Part shown: positions 1-8,222 of the stretch, piece after piece
Position numbering within the stretch: position 1 is the first letter of the stretch
Layout of the letters: every line of letters starts with the position of its first letter
Assembly (NCBI GenBank): GCA_030432235.1
Contig: JAUIHT010000008.1
Span: forward strand, 124,001-188,000
DNA from: Verrucomicrobiia bacterium
Lineage (GTDB): Bacteria; Verrucomicrobiota; Verrucomicrobiia; Opitutales; Cerasicoccaceae
Direction of reading: 5' to 3'
DNA length: 64,000 nt
Notes under the pieces: generated by a model
Told to the model about the DNA's origin: nothing
The model's input: the letters and a program-made list of their open reading frames with translations, nothing else
Database searches by the model: none
Program-made: the position numbers and the translations under genes

Positions 1-60
1 CTCAGCGTCGAGAGTCGACCGGGCAAGGGGGCGACCTTCACCGTGCAGTTGAAAAGATAG
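1..60 (+). CDS. C-terminal end of a sensor histidine kinase (partial)
   Basis: Only the last 19 codons and the TAG stop are in the window; the gene starts further left. The visible tail reads LSVESRPGKGATFTVQLKR, which matches the G2 box and final strand of the HATPase domain of two-component sensor kinases (S-x-x-G-x-G-T/A-x-F-x-V-x-L). This domain binds the ATP used for histidine autophosphorylation. Nothing can be said about its sensor part or response regulator. The next gene is on the opposite strand and converges with it. Confidence 0.7.
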   Translation, partial: LSVESRPGKGATFTVQLKR

Positions 61-75
61 GGCGCGAAGCGGGCT

Positions 76-1077
76 CTAGTTACCGGAGCCGAGGCTGGCC
101 TTTGCTTCTGCCAGCTTGCGCTCGTAATAGGCGCGTATGACCGGGTCGACATCTTCGCGGGAGAGCTGCTTGACGTAAAAGGGAATCATGCGCGCGTCCG
201 GTGCGCTGACCGGGTAGGGCCTGGCTGTTACGGTGGATGCCTGTTCCGCGGCGGGTTTTTCTGCTGGTTCGGGTTTAGCGGCAGCGACAGGTTTTGCCGT
301 AGTGGCTGGCTTCGCCGCGACAGTGGGCCGGGGCGTTGGCCTGGTTGCCGGGGCTTCCGCCTGGGCTACGCTTGCGGGCTCTTTAACGGGTAGCGCGATG
401 GTCGTGCGCGCAGGAGTCGGTGCTGGCTTTGGAGCAGGAGCGGGTGGCTTCGCGGCTATGCTTGCGGGGGCCGCTTCGATGGGCTCTGGTTCGGCTTCCA
501 CTGCGGCCTCTTCCTTCGGTTTCCAGCCCACGGCTTTGGCGGCGGCCAGGAGGCGCGGATCGGTCAATTCATCGCGCTGACCGGTTGGCTGGGGTGTCGT
601 GATGCCCTCTTCCTCGGTGTGCGGAATCGCTCCCACGGCCCGGGCCGCTGCGAGCATGCGGGGATCCGTCAAATCGTCACGTGGTTGTGGAGTGCCGGTA
701 GTGGCGCCATCGGAGTCTGCTGGAATGGCCCCTACGACGCGCGCGGCAGCCAGCATACGCGGGTCGGTGAGGTCGTCACGAGGCGTGCCCATGGGCACGG
801 TCGGCAGCTCGGAATCTTCCGTTGCTGTTTCTTTCGCTTCTGGTTCTGCCTTGGGTTTCGACGAGGCCGTGACGGTGATCTTTTCATCCTCTTCGGGCTC
901 CTCGGTGATGGCTTCCTCGCGTTGCGGCGTGGCTTCAGCCGCCGGAGGTGTTTTGGCCACGGTCGTCGGCTTGGGCTTGGCAGCGGGGTCGCTCATCTCT
1001 TCGTACACGCCGCAGCCCGCCAGCAGCCCGAGCGCGAGCAGGCACATGATACCCGGTAGTAGAATGCGTCCAGTCAT
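76..1077 (-). CDS. Proline/alanine-rich lipoprotein with three 20-residue repeats
   Basis: Predicted secreted lipoprotein. I chose the ATG at 1077 because it is followed directly by a hydrophobic stretch ending in the lipobox LLAGC; an upstream ATG at 1122 would add 15 residues without improving the signal. After the acylated Cys the protein is rich in Pro, Ala, Lys and Glu, like a cell-wall-spanning or periplasmic linker. Three near-identical repeats (RDDLTDPRMLAAARVVGAIP and variants, third unit RDELTDPRLLAAAKAVGWKP) lie in the middle, at about residues 115-134, 148-167 and 183-202 counted from the upstream ATG. The C-terminal 45 residues are less biased (RMIPFYVKQLSREDVDPVIR) and may be a small domain. 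No known family recognised. It is probably anchored in the inner or outer membrane; function unknown. Confidence 0.75.
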   Translation of the reverse strand: MTGRILLPGIMCLLALGLLAGCGVYEEMSDPAAKPKPTTVAKTPPAAEATPQREEAITEEPEEDEKITVTASSKPKAEPEAKETATEDSELPTVPMGTPRDDLTDPRMLAAARVVGAIPADSDGATTGTPQPRDDLTDPRMLAAARAVGAIPHTEEEGITTPQPTGQRDELTDPRLLAAAKAVGWKPKEEAAVEAEPEPIEAAPASIAAKPPAPAPKPAPTPARTTIALPVKEPASVAQAEAPATRPTPRPTVAAKPATTAKPVAAAKPEPAEKPAAEQASTVTARPYPVSAPDARMIPFYVKQLSREDVDPVIRAYYERKLAEAKASLGSGN

Positions 1078-1194
1078 TTGCCAGACTGTCATGAGGCAAA
1101 GCGCGCCGGGGTTCAACCGCAATCCGAGCAGGCTTCCATTAATCGATTGTTAATGAAGCCTATGCTAAAAGTATGACCCTACTTATTTAGAATT

Positions 1195-1800
1195 GTGATG
1201 ATGGATACTTTGCGATTAACCAATTGGTCAATGACTGCTCGCATGCTTGGTTTGACTTTGTGCGTGTTACTGCCGGTCCTCCCGGTCCAGGCCACACTCG
1301 TCTACGAGGTCGACAGCTTCAACGACACCATCACTCTCAACGGCAGTGGCTTCGGTGGACCCACGCAGATCGCGGAAGACCTGAATGTCATCTCCTGGGC
1401 GGAGCAAGTCGCGTCAGGGCCCGGCACGTTGGATTCCTTCCTTAGCTTCGTAAGCGGCTCGGTCGACCTCAGCGACGATGTCGTCCTCTATGAAACGACC
1501 ATGATGCTTTCCTCGCAAAGCGGCTTTACGACGATGGGCGTCGTCATGGAAGTCGACGTTGCCATCGACTTTACCATCACTTTCAGCGACTACACCTGGA
1601 GCTATGCCGGGGCCAGTGCCGACCAAAAAACCGCCCTCGAGGATAACATCTTTGGCGCGGACCTACCTCTCGGCAACGTCCTCGGCGACTTCAGCGATTT
1701 TGAACCCGTTCCCGAGCCAGGCGCCGTCGCCACCGGCCTGGGCGCGCTCGCTCTCGGCGTCGCCGGACTGCGTCGCTGGCGCAAGCACGCGACGATTTAG
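1195..1800 (+). CDS. PEP-CTERM sorting-domain secreted protein
   Basis: About 200 residues. Three in-frame starts (GTG 1195, ATG 1198, ATG 1201) are possible. A signal peptide (hydrophobic core LGLTLCVLLPVLPVQA) is followed by an acidic, beta-rich domain without recognisable catalytic motifs. The C-terminus carries a typical PEP-CTERM sorting signal: VPEPGAVATGLGALALGVAG, then a basic RRWRK tail. Such tails are recognised by exosortase systems, which are common in exopolysaccharide-producing Gram-negative bacteria, including Verrucomicrobiota. The protein is therefore predicted to be exported and processed near the cell surface. The passenger domain is not assignable. Confidence 0.85.
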   Translation: MMMDTLRLTNWSMTARMLGLTLCVLLPVLPVQATLVYEVDSFNDTITLNGSGFGGPTQIAEDLNVISWAEQVASGPGTLDSFLSFVSGSVDLSDDVVLYETTMMLSSQSGFTTMGVVMEVDVAIDFTITFSDYTWSYAGASADQKTALEDNIFGADLPLGNVLGDFSDFEPVPEPGAVATGLGALALGVAGLRRWRKHATI

Positions 1801-1824
1801 CCTCGATTTTGAAGCGCCCAGAGC

Positions 1825-3162
1825 TTGCTCCGCATGAGGCAGGCGGGGCAAAGTGACCTAGCCGTGAGCCAAAGCCTGACATCGTCCGCCCAGGTTTATC
1901 GAAAGATCGCCCGCCACCTGCTCCCGATATTGGTTACGGCTTACTTTTTCGGTTTTCTCGATAGGGTCAACGTCGGCTTCGCCAACACCGACATGAGCAA
2001 GACCCTCGGCATGAGCGCGGAGGTGTTCGGGCTCGGTGCGGGGCTGTTTTTCATCGGCTATTGCCTGTTGGAAGTGCCCAGCAACCTTGCGCTGTATCGC
2101 TTCGGGGCGCGCACCTGGATTACCCGCATCGTTGTTTCGTGGGGGCTCATTGTCACGCTGCTGGCCTTCATCCAGGCGGAGTGGCAGTTCCTTGCTCTGC
2201 GCTTTCTGTTGGGGCTGGCCGAGGCGGGCTTTTTCCCGGGGATCATTTATTATCTGTCGCAGTGGTACCCGGCCCATCTGCGCGGCAGTATCCTCTCGGG
2301 CTTTCTCATCACGGTGCCGCTGGCGGGCATCATCGGCGGGCCACTTTCCGGTGGCATCATGCAGGGCATGGAGGGCGTCCTGGGGCTCGAGGGCTGGCGC
2401 TGGCTATTCCTGGTCGAGGGCGCGCCGTGCTTCGTCATCGCGGTATGGCTCTACATCGGCCTGCGAGACAAGCTCGAAGATGTTGCCTGGCTGACGCCGG
2501 AGGAGAAAGCCGCCGTCCGTGCCGAGTTGGACGGCGAGGAGGCCATCCGGAAGGCCGACCACGCAGCCCACAATGTGCTGGAGATGCTCAAGCAGCGCGT
2601 CGTCTGGCTGGTGGGCGCCATCTATTTTTTCACTGCACTTGGGCTCTACAGCATTACTTTCTGGCTGCCCAATTCCATCGAGCACCTGGGAGTGAAAAAC
2701 AATTTTTACGTCGGCGTGCTGACGGCCATTCCCTGGCTGGTCTCGATAATGATGATGATGGCCTTTAGCGTACACTCGGACAGGACCGGGGAACGTCGCA
2801 AACACCTTCTCGTTGCCGCCCTGCTGGCCGCCACCGGCTTCCTGCTGGCGGCCTTCGTGGGGAATCTGTGGCTGCTCGTGATGAGCTTTTCCCTGGCCAC
2901 AGGCGGTACCATGACCGTGCTCACCGTCAGTTGGACGCTGCCCGCCTCTCTGCTCAGCGGGCAAGCCGCAGCCGGCGGCATCGCGTTGATAAACTCTATC
3001 GGCGCCCTGGGTGGTTTCGTCGGGCCCTACCTCATCGGTCTCATCACCGGGCGCACGGGCAACAGCGCTCACGGCATGCTGGTGGCCGCCGTCGCCCTGG
3101 CCCTCGCCGCTGTCATCCTGGCGGTGTTTAAAAGCCTCCAGCCGGCAAAGCCCGCAGGGTAG
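1825..3162 (+). CDS. MFS transporter, anion:cation symporter-type
   Basis: 445-residue polytopic inner-membrane protein with the twelve-helix layout of the major facilitator superfamily. N-terminal features fit the ACS (anion:cation symporter; tartrate/phthalate/hexuronate-like) family: FGFLDRVNVGFA in helix 1, then GYCLLEVPSNLAL, and a central hydrophilic loop after ILYIGLRDKLEDVAWLTPEE-like sequence (the phrase LTPEEKAAV is typical of the family). It would import an organic acid or sugar acid with protons or sodium; the substrate cannot be read from sequence. The first ATG (1825) gives a hydrophilic 25-residue leader; a start at the second Met is also possible. It is followed directly by the 21-bp repeat array, with no obvious operon partner. 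Confidence 0.85.
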   Translation: MLRMRQAGQSDLAVSQSLTSSAQVYRKIARHLLPILVTAYFFGFLDRVNVGFANTDMSKTLGMSAEVFGLGAGLFFIGYCLLEVPSNLALYRFGARTWITRIVVSWGLIVTLLAFIQAEWQFLALRFLLGLAEAGFFPGIIYYLSQWYPAHLRGSILSGFLITVPLAGIIGGPLSGGIMQGMEGVLGLEGWRWLFLVEGAPCFVIAVWLYIGLRDKLEDVAWLTPEEKAAVRAELDGEEAIRKADHAAHNVLEMLKQRVVWLVGAIYFFTALGLYSITFWLPNSIEHLGVKNNFYVGVLTAIPWLVSIMMMMAFSVHSDRTGERRKHLLVAALLAATGFLLAAFVGNLWLLVMSFSLATGGTMTVLTVSWTLPASLLSGQAAAGGIALINSIGALGGFVGPYLIGLITGRTGNSAHGMLVAAVALALAAVILAVFKSLQPAKPAG

Positions 3163-3167
3163 GGAAA

Positions 3168-3503
3168 CGGTTTCTCTTCTTAGCGGACGAAATCCGCCCA
3201 TTAGCACACCGACTGGGCTCATCGGCAGAATGTTTGAACTCGCTGGCATATTCATTCCGCTCGCTAGCGCACCCAATCCGTAAGATGGCGGATTAAGTTT
3301 GCCGACTCGCGGAATCTTTCCGCTCGTCGGCGGAACCAATCTCCTGATGAGCGGAACAACTCCGCTAACCGGTGCAATCGTTCCCCTGGCTGGAGGAATG
3401 ACTGCGCTCATTAGCGCAACCATTCCGCTCATTAGCGCATCCGTTCCGCTGACAGGCGCATTCATTCTCCACCCCAGCGGACTCGTTCCCGAGGTCTCGG
3501 TAA
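3168..3503. repeat. Degenerate 21-bp tandem repeat array, about 16 units
   Basis: Immediately after the MFS stop the sequence falls into a strict 21-bp register for about 16 units (for example 3399-3419, 3420-3440, 3441-3461). The core of each unit resembles TTCCGCTCATTAGCGCA. The best units are near-palindromes with arms TGCGCT and AGCGCA around a 4-base centre. Units have diverged in sequence but no indel has shifted the register, which argues that spacing is under constraint or the array formed recently. Because 21 is a multiple of three, both strands stay open and encode heptapeptide-like strings (such as ATIPLIS); I read these as by-products, not proteins. Function unknown. Confidence 0.8.
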
Positions 3504-3560
3504 TAGACCCCGAAGTGGAGGGATGCATTTAACGGAATCCTGAGATTGCCGCAAAATCTA

Positions 3561-3582
3561 TGCAAACCCCAGCGGGGTTGCA
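3561..3582. repeat. REP-like palindrome beside the RAYT gene (downstream side)
   Basis: An imperfect palindrome, ACCCC-AGC-GGGGT extended by TGCAA/TTGCA arms, lies just past the stop codon of the transposase gene at 3587-4042. It belongs to the same family as the palindromes on the other side (4108-4346), which share the core AACCCC-N3-GGGGTT. RAYT transposases are known to bind and process such REP hairpins. Confidence 0.7.
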
Positions 3583-3586
3583 TCCA

Positions 3587-4042
3587 TCAATCCCAAACGT
3601 AACGCTCGTCGTATTCGACACCGTATTTTGTCAAAAACGCGCGATACTCCTCTTGAAACGTTCGCGTGCTATGATGCTCCTCTTGGCTGTGGATGTATTT
3701 CAACACCGTTTCGATCTCCGTCTGGCCCACGGAAAACGCACCGTAGCCCTTTTGCCAGGCGAAGCCGTCGAGCCCCGGTTCGCGTTCATTCATCCAGTGA
3801 GACGAGGCCCGTTTTAGGTCCCGGACAAGGTCGGCGATAGGCATGGTTTTCGGTAACACCAGTAGCATATGCACGTGGTCGGCCACGCCGCCGACGCTGA
3901 GGGATTGTCCGCCGTGTTGGTTGACGCAGCCGCCGAGATAGTGGTGCATTTCATCGCGGAGGGCGTCGGCGCGCAGGAAGGGTTCACGGCCCGCCGTCGA
4001 GAAAATGAGATGCACCAGCAGCCGGGTCAGCGATTGAGGCAT
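3587..4042 (-). CDS. RAYT: REP-associated Y1 transposase (IS200/IS605-like)
   Basis: 151-residue single-strand DNA transposase of the HUH/Y1 type. The HUH pair is at H56-V-H58 (context VADHVHMLL), and the catalytic tyrosine is probably Y116 in the motif KYIHSQEEHH, followed by Q120. Family members nick single-stranded DNA at REP hairpins and are usually domesticated single-copy genes rather than mobile IS copies. In agreement, no IS terminal repeats or second copy are visible. Instead, REP-like palindromes lie on both sides (3561-3582 and 4108-4346). Length and motifs look complete, so it may be active. Confidence 0.88.
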   Translation of the reverse strand: MPQSLTRLLVHLIFSTAGREPFLRADALRDEMHHYLGGCVNQHGGQSLSVGGVADHVHMLLVLPKTMPIADLVRDLKRASSHWMNEREPGLDGFAWQKGYGAFSVGQTEIETVLKYIHSQEEHHSTRTFQEEYRAFLTKYGVEYDERYVWD

Positions 4043-4107
4043 GATGGAGTTTAATTAGCAGTGATTTTAGTTGGTGCAATTACGAATGCCCAGACGGATT
4101 CATGATG

Positions 4108-4346
4108 CAACCCCGTTGGGGTTGAAAATATGGAATGTTGGGAATGGAGGTTACCCAGGGTTCAAGAACCCTTCGCTATTAGATGGAACGGCGTTGCCGT
4201 TCGAATTATGTAGTAACCCCCTGTTTGGGGTTCGGATAGGCGCATTCGGGAAACACGATAAACCCCGAAGGGGTTTCATCGCATAGCCCAGGGATGAATA
4301 TCCCTGGGGTATCGTGATCTCCGAATCAACAACCCCAACGGGGTTG
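4108..4346. repeat. Cluster of REP-like palindromes upstream of the RAYT gene
   Basis: At least six short perfect or near-perfect hairpins are packed into about 240 bp. They are CAACCCC-GTT-GGGGTTG (4108-4124), AACGGC-GTT-GCCGTT (4187-4201), AACCCC-N6-GGGGTT (4215-4232), AAACCCC-GAA-GGGGTTT (4260-4276), CCCAGGGA-N6-TCCCTGGG (4287-4308) and CAACCCC-AAC-GGGGTTG (4330-4346). GGGTTC-AA-GAACCC (4158-4171) is a further one. Several are followed by GCATC/GAAA-like tails, as in REP units. This stretch between the RAYT and smc genes holds no ORF. It is a plausible substrate array for the neighbouring transposase and may also terminate smc transcripts. Confidence 0.75.
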
Positions 4347-4395
4347 CATCAAAATTCGCCGTATCAATTCGCGTGCTTCGCGGTTAAACCATACC

Positions 4396-7300
4396 TCAAA
4401 TCCCGGCACCGGCTTCTTCGAGTTCTTCGGCGTCGCCTTTTTCCTTGTTGAACTTCATGGAGACGAGCTTGGTCACGCCGCGTTCCTGCATGGTGACGCC
4501 GTAGATGGAGTTGGCGGCGGCGACGGTGCGCTTGTTGTGCGTGATGATGAGGAACTGCGAGTAGCGTACGAACTGCGTGACCATGTCGGTGAAGCGGCCG
4601 ATGTTGGCGTCGTCCAGCGGCGCGTCGAGCTCGTCGAGCACGGCGAAGGGGCTGGGCTTGACCATGTAGATGGCGAAGAGCAGCGCGACGGCGGTCATGG
4701 TGCGCTGGCCGCCGGAGAGCAGCGAGAGTGTTTGCAACTTCGTACCGGGAGGGCGGGCGATGATTTCGATGCCGCTGTCCAGCACGTCTTCGGCCTCGAT
4801 GAGTTTGAGGTCGGCGGTGCCGCCGGCGAAAAGCTTTTCAAAGGTGAAGATGAAGTTCTTGCGGACCTGTTCGAAGGTGTCCTGGAACATCGTTTGCGAG
4901 GTCGCGTTGATCTCGTCGATGGCGGTCATGAGCTCCTCCTTGGAGCGCCAGAGGTCGTCGCTCTGCGTCTTGAGGAAGTCGTAGCGCTCCTTCAGCTCCG
5001 CATACTCTTCGATGGCAACGAGGTTGACTGCGCCGAGGCTGCTGATGCGCTCGCGCAGGTACTTGACCTCGCGGGAGACCTCGCTCCAGTCGGTCTGGTC
5101 CATGGCGGCGAGGTCCTCGTCGGTGGGGTCGCCGCGGTCTTTTTTGACCTTGGGGCCAGCCACGTCTTCGTCCTCCTCCAGGTCGTCGAGCTTGACCTTG
5201 GTTTCGAACTCCTCGTCGGCCAGCCAGAGCTGCTTTTTCCAGTCGATGTCGGTGACCTCCATCTCGTACTCGGTGCGGACCTTGTCCATGATGAAGCTGG
5301 CCTGCGAACGCTGCTCGGCGAGTTTGACCTCGCGCTGGTTGAGCTGCCGTTCGCGCTCGTGGTGGGAGCTGCGAAGCTCGTCCAGGGCCTGCTCGTTCTC
5401 GGAGATGCGTTGCTCCAAGCCGTTGAGCAGGGCCTGGGTTTCCTTTAAGTTCGCCGTGGTCGTCTCTAAAGTTTTCTCCAGCTCGGCGGCGCGTTCGCGG
5501 GACTGCTGGGCCTCGGTCGTGAGCTGTCCGATTTGCTCGCTGAGGGTGTCGGCTTCCTGGCTGCGGCGCAGGGCGCGCTCCTCCAGCTCGCGGCGCTGCA
5601 CCTCGGCTTCGTTCAGGCCGCGGTCGAGCAGCTCGAGCCGCTGGCGCTTCTCGGCCAGGTCGAGGCGCACTTCGGCGAGGCCATCGCGGTGGCTGTCGGC
5701 TTCGGTGCGGAGGTTGTTGATCTCCTCCTCGGTGGCGGCGACCTTGGCGCGGCCGTCGGTTACGGCCTGCTCGGCGGTCTGCAAATCGTTGCGCGCCTTC
5801 TCCAGGCGGCTTTCCAAATCGCTGCGGGAGTTCTCCAGGTCGTCGATCTGGCGTTGCTGGCGCTCGGCGGCGGACTGGTTTTCGCTCAGGGCCTGCTCGG
5901 CGCTGCGGTATTCACTCTTGAGGCTGGAAAGCTCCTGGCCGATTTCGACCTGGCGGGCGCGCTTCTCCTCGATGGTGGCAGCGGCGGTATCGATATCCGC
6001 CTGGAGTTGCAGGGCCTTTTCGTTGAGGGTGGTGAGGGCTTCGTTCTTCTCGGCGATGCTTTTGCGGAGTTTCTTAATATCCGCTTCGCGCTGGATGAAG
6101 CTGCCGCCCTGCTTGCCCTTTTTGCCGCGTCCGGCGTAGACCAGCCCGCGCCCGTCGACCAGTTCGCCGTTGGGCGTGGCAGCGTAGGCAAAGGTGAAGC
6201 CGGGGTTGGAGACCCAGTGGTTAAAAAGCGTCTCGAGGTCGTTGACGAAGTAACAGCCGGCGAGCAGGCGGGACACGGCGGCCCCGTGTTCCTCCTTGCG
6301 TGCGGCCACGACCGAGCTGGCGGGGACGATGCCGTCGGCTGGGCTTTCACTCGCCGCCGGGGCGTCGCCAACCAGGGGAAACTGCAGGCAGGCGCGGCCG
6401 AGGGCCTCGCTGTCGAGGGCGTCGATGATGGGCCCGATCTTGTCCACGGCGTCGAGCGCGATGGCCTCCCCGGCGGCGCCGAGGAGCGTCTCGATGGCGG
6501 AGGTCCACTGCTCGTCCTTGACCTCGATGAGGGTGGTGAAGGGCTTGGCCTTGTTGGCCGGGAGGACATCGCCGAGCTTGCCCTGCAGGATGGCGCGGGC
6601 GCCTTCGGAGAAGCCCTCGAAGCGGGCCTGCAAGTCCTCCAGGGTGGCGAGGCGGGCGGCTTCGCGGGCGAGGTCGCGGTCGGCCTCGGAAATTTCCTTT
6701 TGGAGGTCGCGGAATTGCCCGTTGAGCGCGTCGGCGGCTTCCTTGGCCTCGCGGACGGCGGTCTCGGCGGCCTCGTTGTCGCGCTCGCGGTTCTTGCGGG
6801 TCTCCTCGATGTCGGCGAACTTCTGCTCCAGCGCGGCGCGGGCCTCCTTGATCTCGTGGAGGGTGTCGCCGAGAGCGGCGTGTTTGACCTCGAAGGACTT
6901 CAGGTCGACCTCGAAGCTGGTGCACTGCGAGCGCAGGCGGGAGATACCGCCCTCCTTGACGAGGGCGTCCTGCCGGTCCTTTTGCAGGCGGCGCTCGGCG
7001 TCGGCCAGGCGTGCCACGACGCTCTGGTAGGCCTCGTTTTTCTCGCGGAAAGCGGCGTCGGAGGACTCCACCAGCCCGGCGGCTTCGGCCTTGGCCTTGG
7101 TGCTGTCTTCAAACTTCGCGTGGACTTCGCCCTTCTGGGTGTGGAGCTGCTCGACCTCGCCGCGGAGGGCCTCGACGCGCTTGGTCAGGTCCTCGATGCG
7201 GACCCCGGCGAACTCCGCCTGGGACTCGGCGTTTTCCTTTTCCGAGCGCAGGTCGAACACCGTCTGTTGGGCCTCCTGCATGCGGGTGGTGGTCTCCTGG

Positions 7301-8127
7301 CGGCTGGCGCGCAGCTCGGCCACCTTGGCTTCTTTCTCCTTCAGGGAGCCTCCGCCGGACTCGACCTGCTCGCGCAGGGCCTTGGCCTCGATTTCGATGC
7401 TGGCGATGGACCCGCCCCGGTGGCTGTAGTCGTGGGCCAGGTGAGCGAGGTCCAGGTGGGTCAGGCGATGCCTAAAGCGCTGGTAGCGAAGGGCCTTGCT
7501 GGCCTGGCGCTTGAGCGAGCCGATCTGCCGCCCGACCTCCTCGATGACGTCCGTCACGCGGGAGAGGTTCTGGTCCACCAGAGTCAGCTTGTTTAACGCC
7601 TCCCTGCGCTGGGCCTTGTACTTGGTGATGCCGGCGGCTTCCTCGAAAATCGCGCGGCGCTCCTGCGGGTTGCTGGACAGAATCTGGTCGATTTGCCCCT
7701 GCATCATGAAGGAGTAGCTGGCGCGGCCCACGCCGGTGTCCATGAAGAGGCGCTGAATGTCCTTGAGGCGGCAGCGTTTGCCGTTGAGGAAGTAGTCGCC
7801 GCCGCCCTCGCGGTCGACGCGGCGGGTGATTTCGACTTCGTTGAACTGCGTGCCCAGCTCCTTCTCGCAGTCGGTGAAGACCAGCGAGACCTCGCAGGAG
7901 GGCAGGGGCTTACGGCGGTCCGTTCCCTGGAAGATGACGTCGTGCATCTTGCTGCCACGCAGGGCTTTAGCAGACTGCTCCCCCAGCACCCAGCGGATGG
8001 CGTCGACGATGTTGCTCTTGCCGCAGCCGTTGGGCCCGACGATACAGGTCACGCCGGGGTCCAACCGCACGGGGGTGCGGTCAGCAAAGCTCTTGAATCC
8101 ATTGATGACGACTTCGCGCAGATGCAT
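4396..8127 (-). CDS. smc: Chromosome segregation ATPase SMC
   Basis: 1243-residue structural maintenance of chromosomes protein. The N-terminal ATPase half has the Walker A motif GPNGCGKSN at residues 31-39. Long coiled-coil arms (rich in Glu, Arg, Ala, Leu) surround a globular hinge near the middle (around the stretch containing LPANKAKPFTTLIEV and GRGLVYAG). The C-terminal half has the ABC signature LSGGQ at 1137-1141 and Walker B/D-loop VLDELDAPLDD from residue 1163. SMC dimers with ScpA/ScpB compact and segregate the chromosome. No scp genes are adjacent. A positively charged and acidic insertion (EEDEDVAGPKVKKDRGD) precedes the C-terminal head. The length is typical of bacterial SMC and the gene looks intact. 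Confidence 0.97.
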   Translation of the reverse strand: MHLREVVINGFKSFADRTPVRLDPGVTCIVGPNGCGKSNIVDAIRWVLGEQSAKALRGSKMHDVIFQGTDRRKPLPSCEVSLVFTDCEKELGTQFNEVEITRRVDREGGGDYFLNGKRCRLKDIQRLFMDTGVGRASYSFMMQGQIDQILSSNPQERRAIFEEAAGITKYKAQRREALNKLTLVDQNLSRVTDVIEEVGRQIGSLKRQASKALRYQRFRHRLTHLDLAHLAHDYSHRGGSIASIEIEAKALREQVESGGGSLKEKEAKVAELRASRQETTTRMQEAQQTVFDLRSEKENAESQAEFAGVRIEDLTKRVEALRGEVEQLHTQKGEVHAKFEDSTKAKAEAAGLVESSDAAFREKNEAYQSVVARLADAERRLQKDRQDALVKEGGISRLRSQCTSFEVDLKSFEVKHAALGDTLHEIKEARAALEQKFADIEETRKNRERDNEAAETAVREAKEAADALNGQFRDLQKEISEADRDLAREAARLATLEDLQARFEGFSEGARAILQGKLGDVLPANKAKPFTTLIEVKDEQWTSAIETLLGAAGEAIALDAVDKIGPIIDALDSEALGRACLQFPLVGDAPAASESPADGIVPASSVVAARKEEHGAAVSRLLAGCYFVNDLETLFNHWVSNPGFTFAYAATPNGELVDGRGLVYAGRGKKGKQGGSFIQREADIKKLRKSIAEKNEALTTLNEKALQLQADIDTAAATIEEKRARQVEIGQELSSLKSEYRSAEQALSENQSAAERQQRQIDDLENSRSDLESRLEKARNDLQTAEQAVTDGRAKVAATEEEINNLRTEADSHRDGLAEVRLDLAEKRQRLELLDRGLNEAEVQRRELEERALRRSQEADTLSEQIGQLTTEAQQSRERAAELEKTLETTTANLKETQALLNGLEQRISENEQALDELRSSHHERERQLNQREVKLAEQRSQASFIMDKVRTEYEMEVTDIDWKKQLWLADEEFETKVKLDDLEEDEDVAGPKVKKDRGDPTDEDLAAMDQTDWSEVSREVKYLRERISSLGAVNLVAIEEYAELKERYDFLKTQSDDLWRSKEELMTAIDEINATSQTMFQDTFEQVRKNFIFTFEKLFAGGTADLKLIEAEDVLDSGIEIIARPPGTKLQTLSLLSGGQRTMTAVALLFAIYMVKPSPFAVLDELDAPLDDANIGRFTDMVTQFVRYSQFLIITHNKRTVAAANSIYGVTMQERGVTKLVSMKFNKEKGDAEELEEAGAGI

Positions 8128-8222
8128 AGTTTACGGTACGACTAGGGGCAAAGCGCGCGATCCAAGCCGCCTAAGGCCCTCTCGGCAAGGTTTTTGGCGG
8201 CCCTGTGAATAACTCTTGGGGG

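Noticed and set aside
3168-3503. CRISPR array
   Set aside because: The units are contiguous with no spacers, and 21 bp is too short; no cas genes are present.
2404-3528. Long minus-strand frame through the 21-bp array and into the MFS gene
   Set aside because: It is antisense to a clear transporter gene. Its N-terminal part merely translates the tandem repeat in heptads, and there is no ribosome site.
3587-4042. Ordinary IS200/IS605 insertion sequence
   Set aside because: No IS ends or tnpB partner are seen; the surrounding REP palindromes fit a RAYT locus better.
5533-7596. 687-codon plus-strand frame inside smc
   Set aside because: It is the mirror of the GC-rich SMC coiled coil, rich in Leu/Gly/Ala without domain character.
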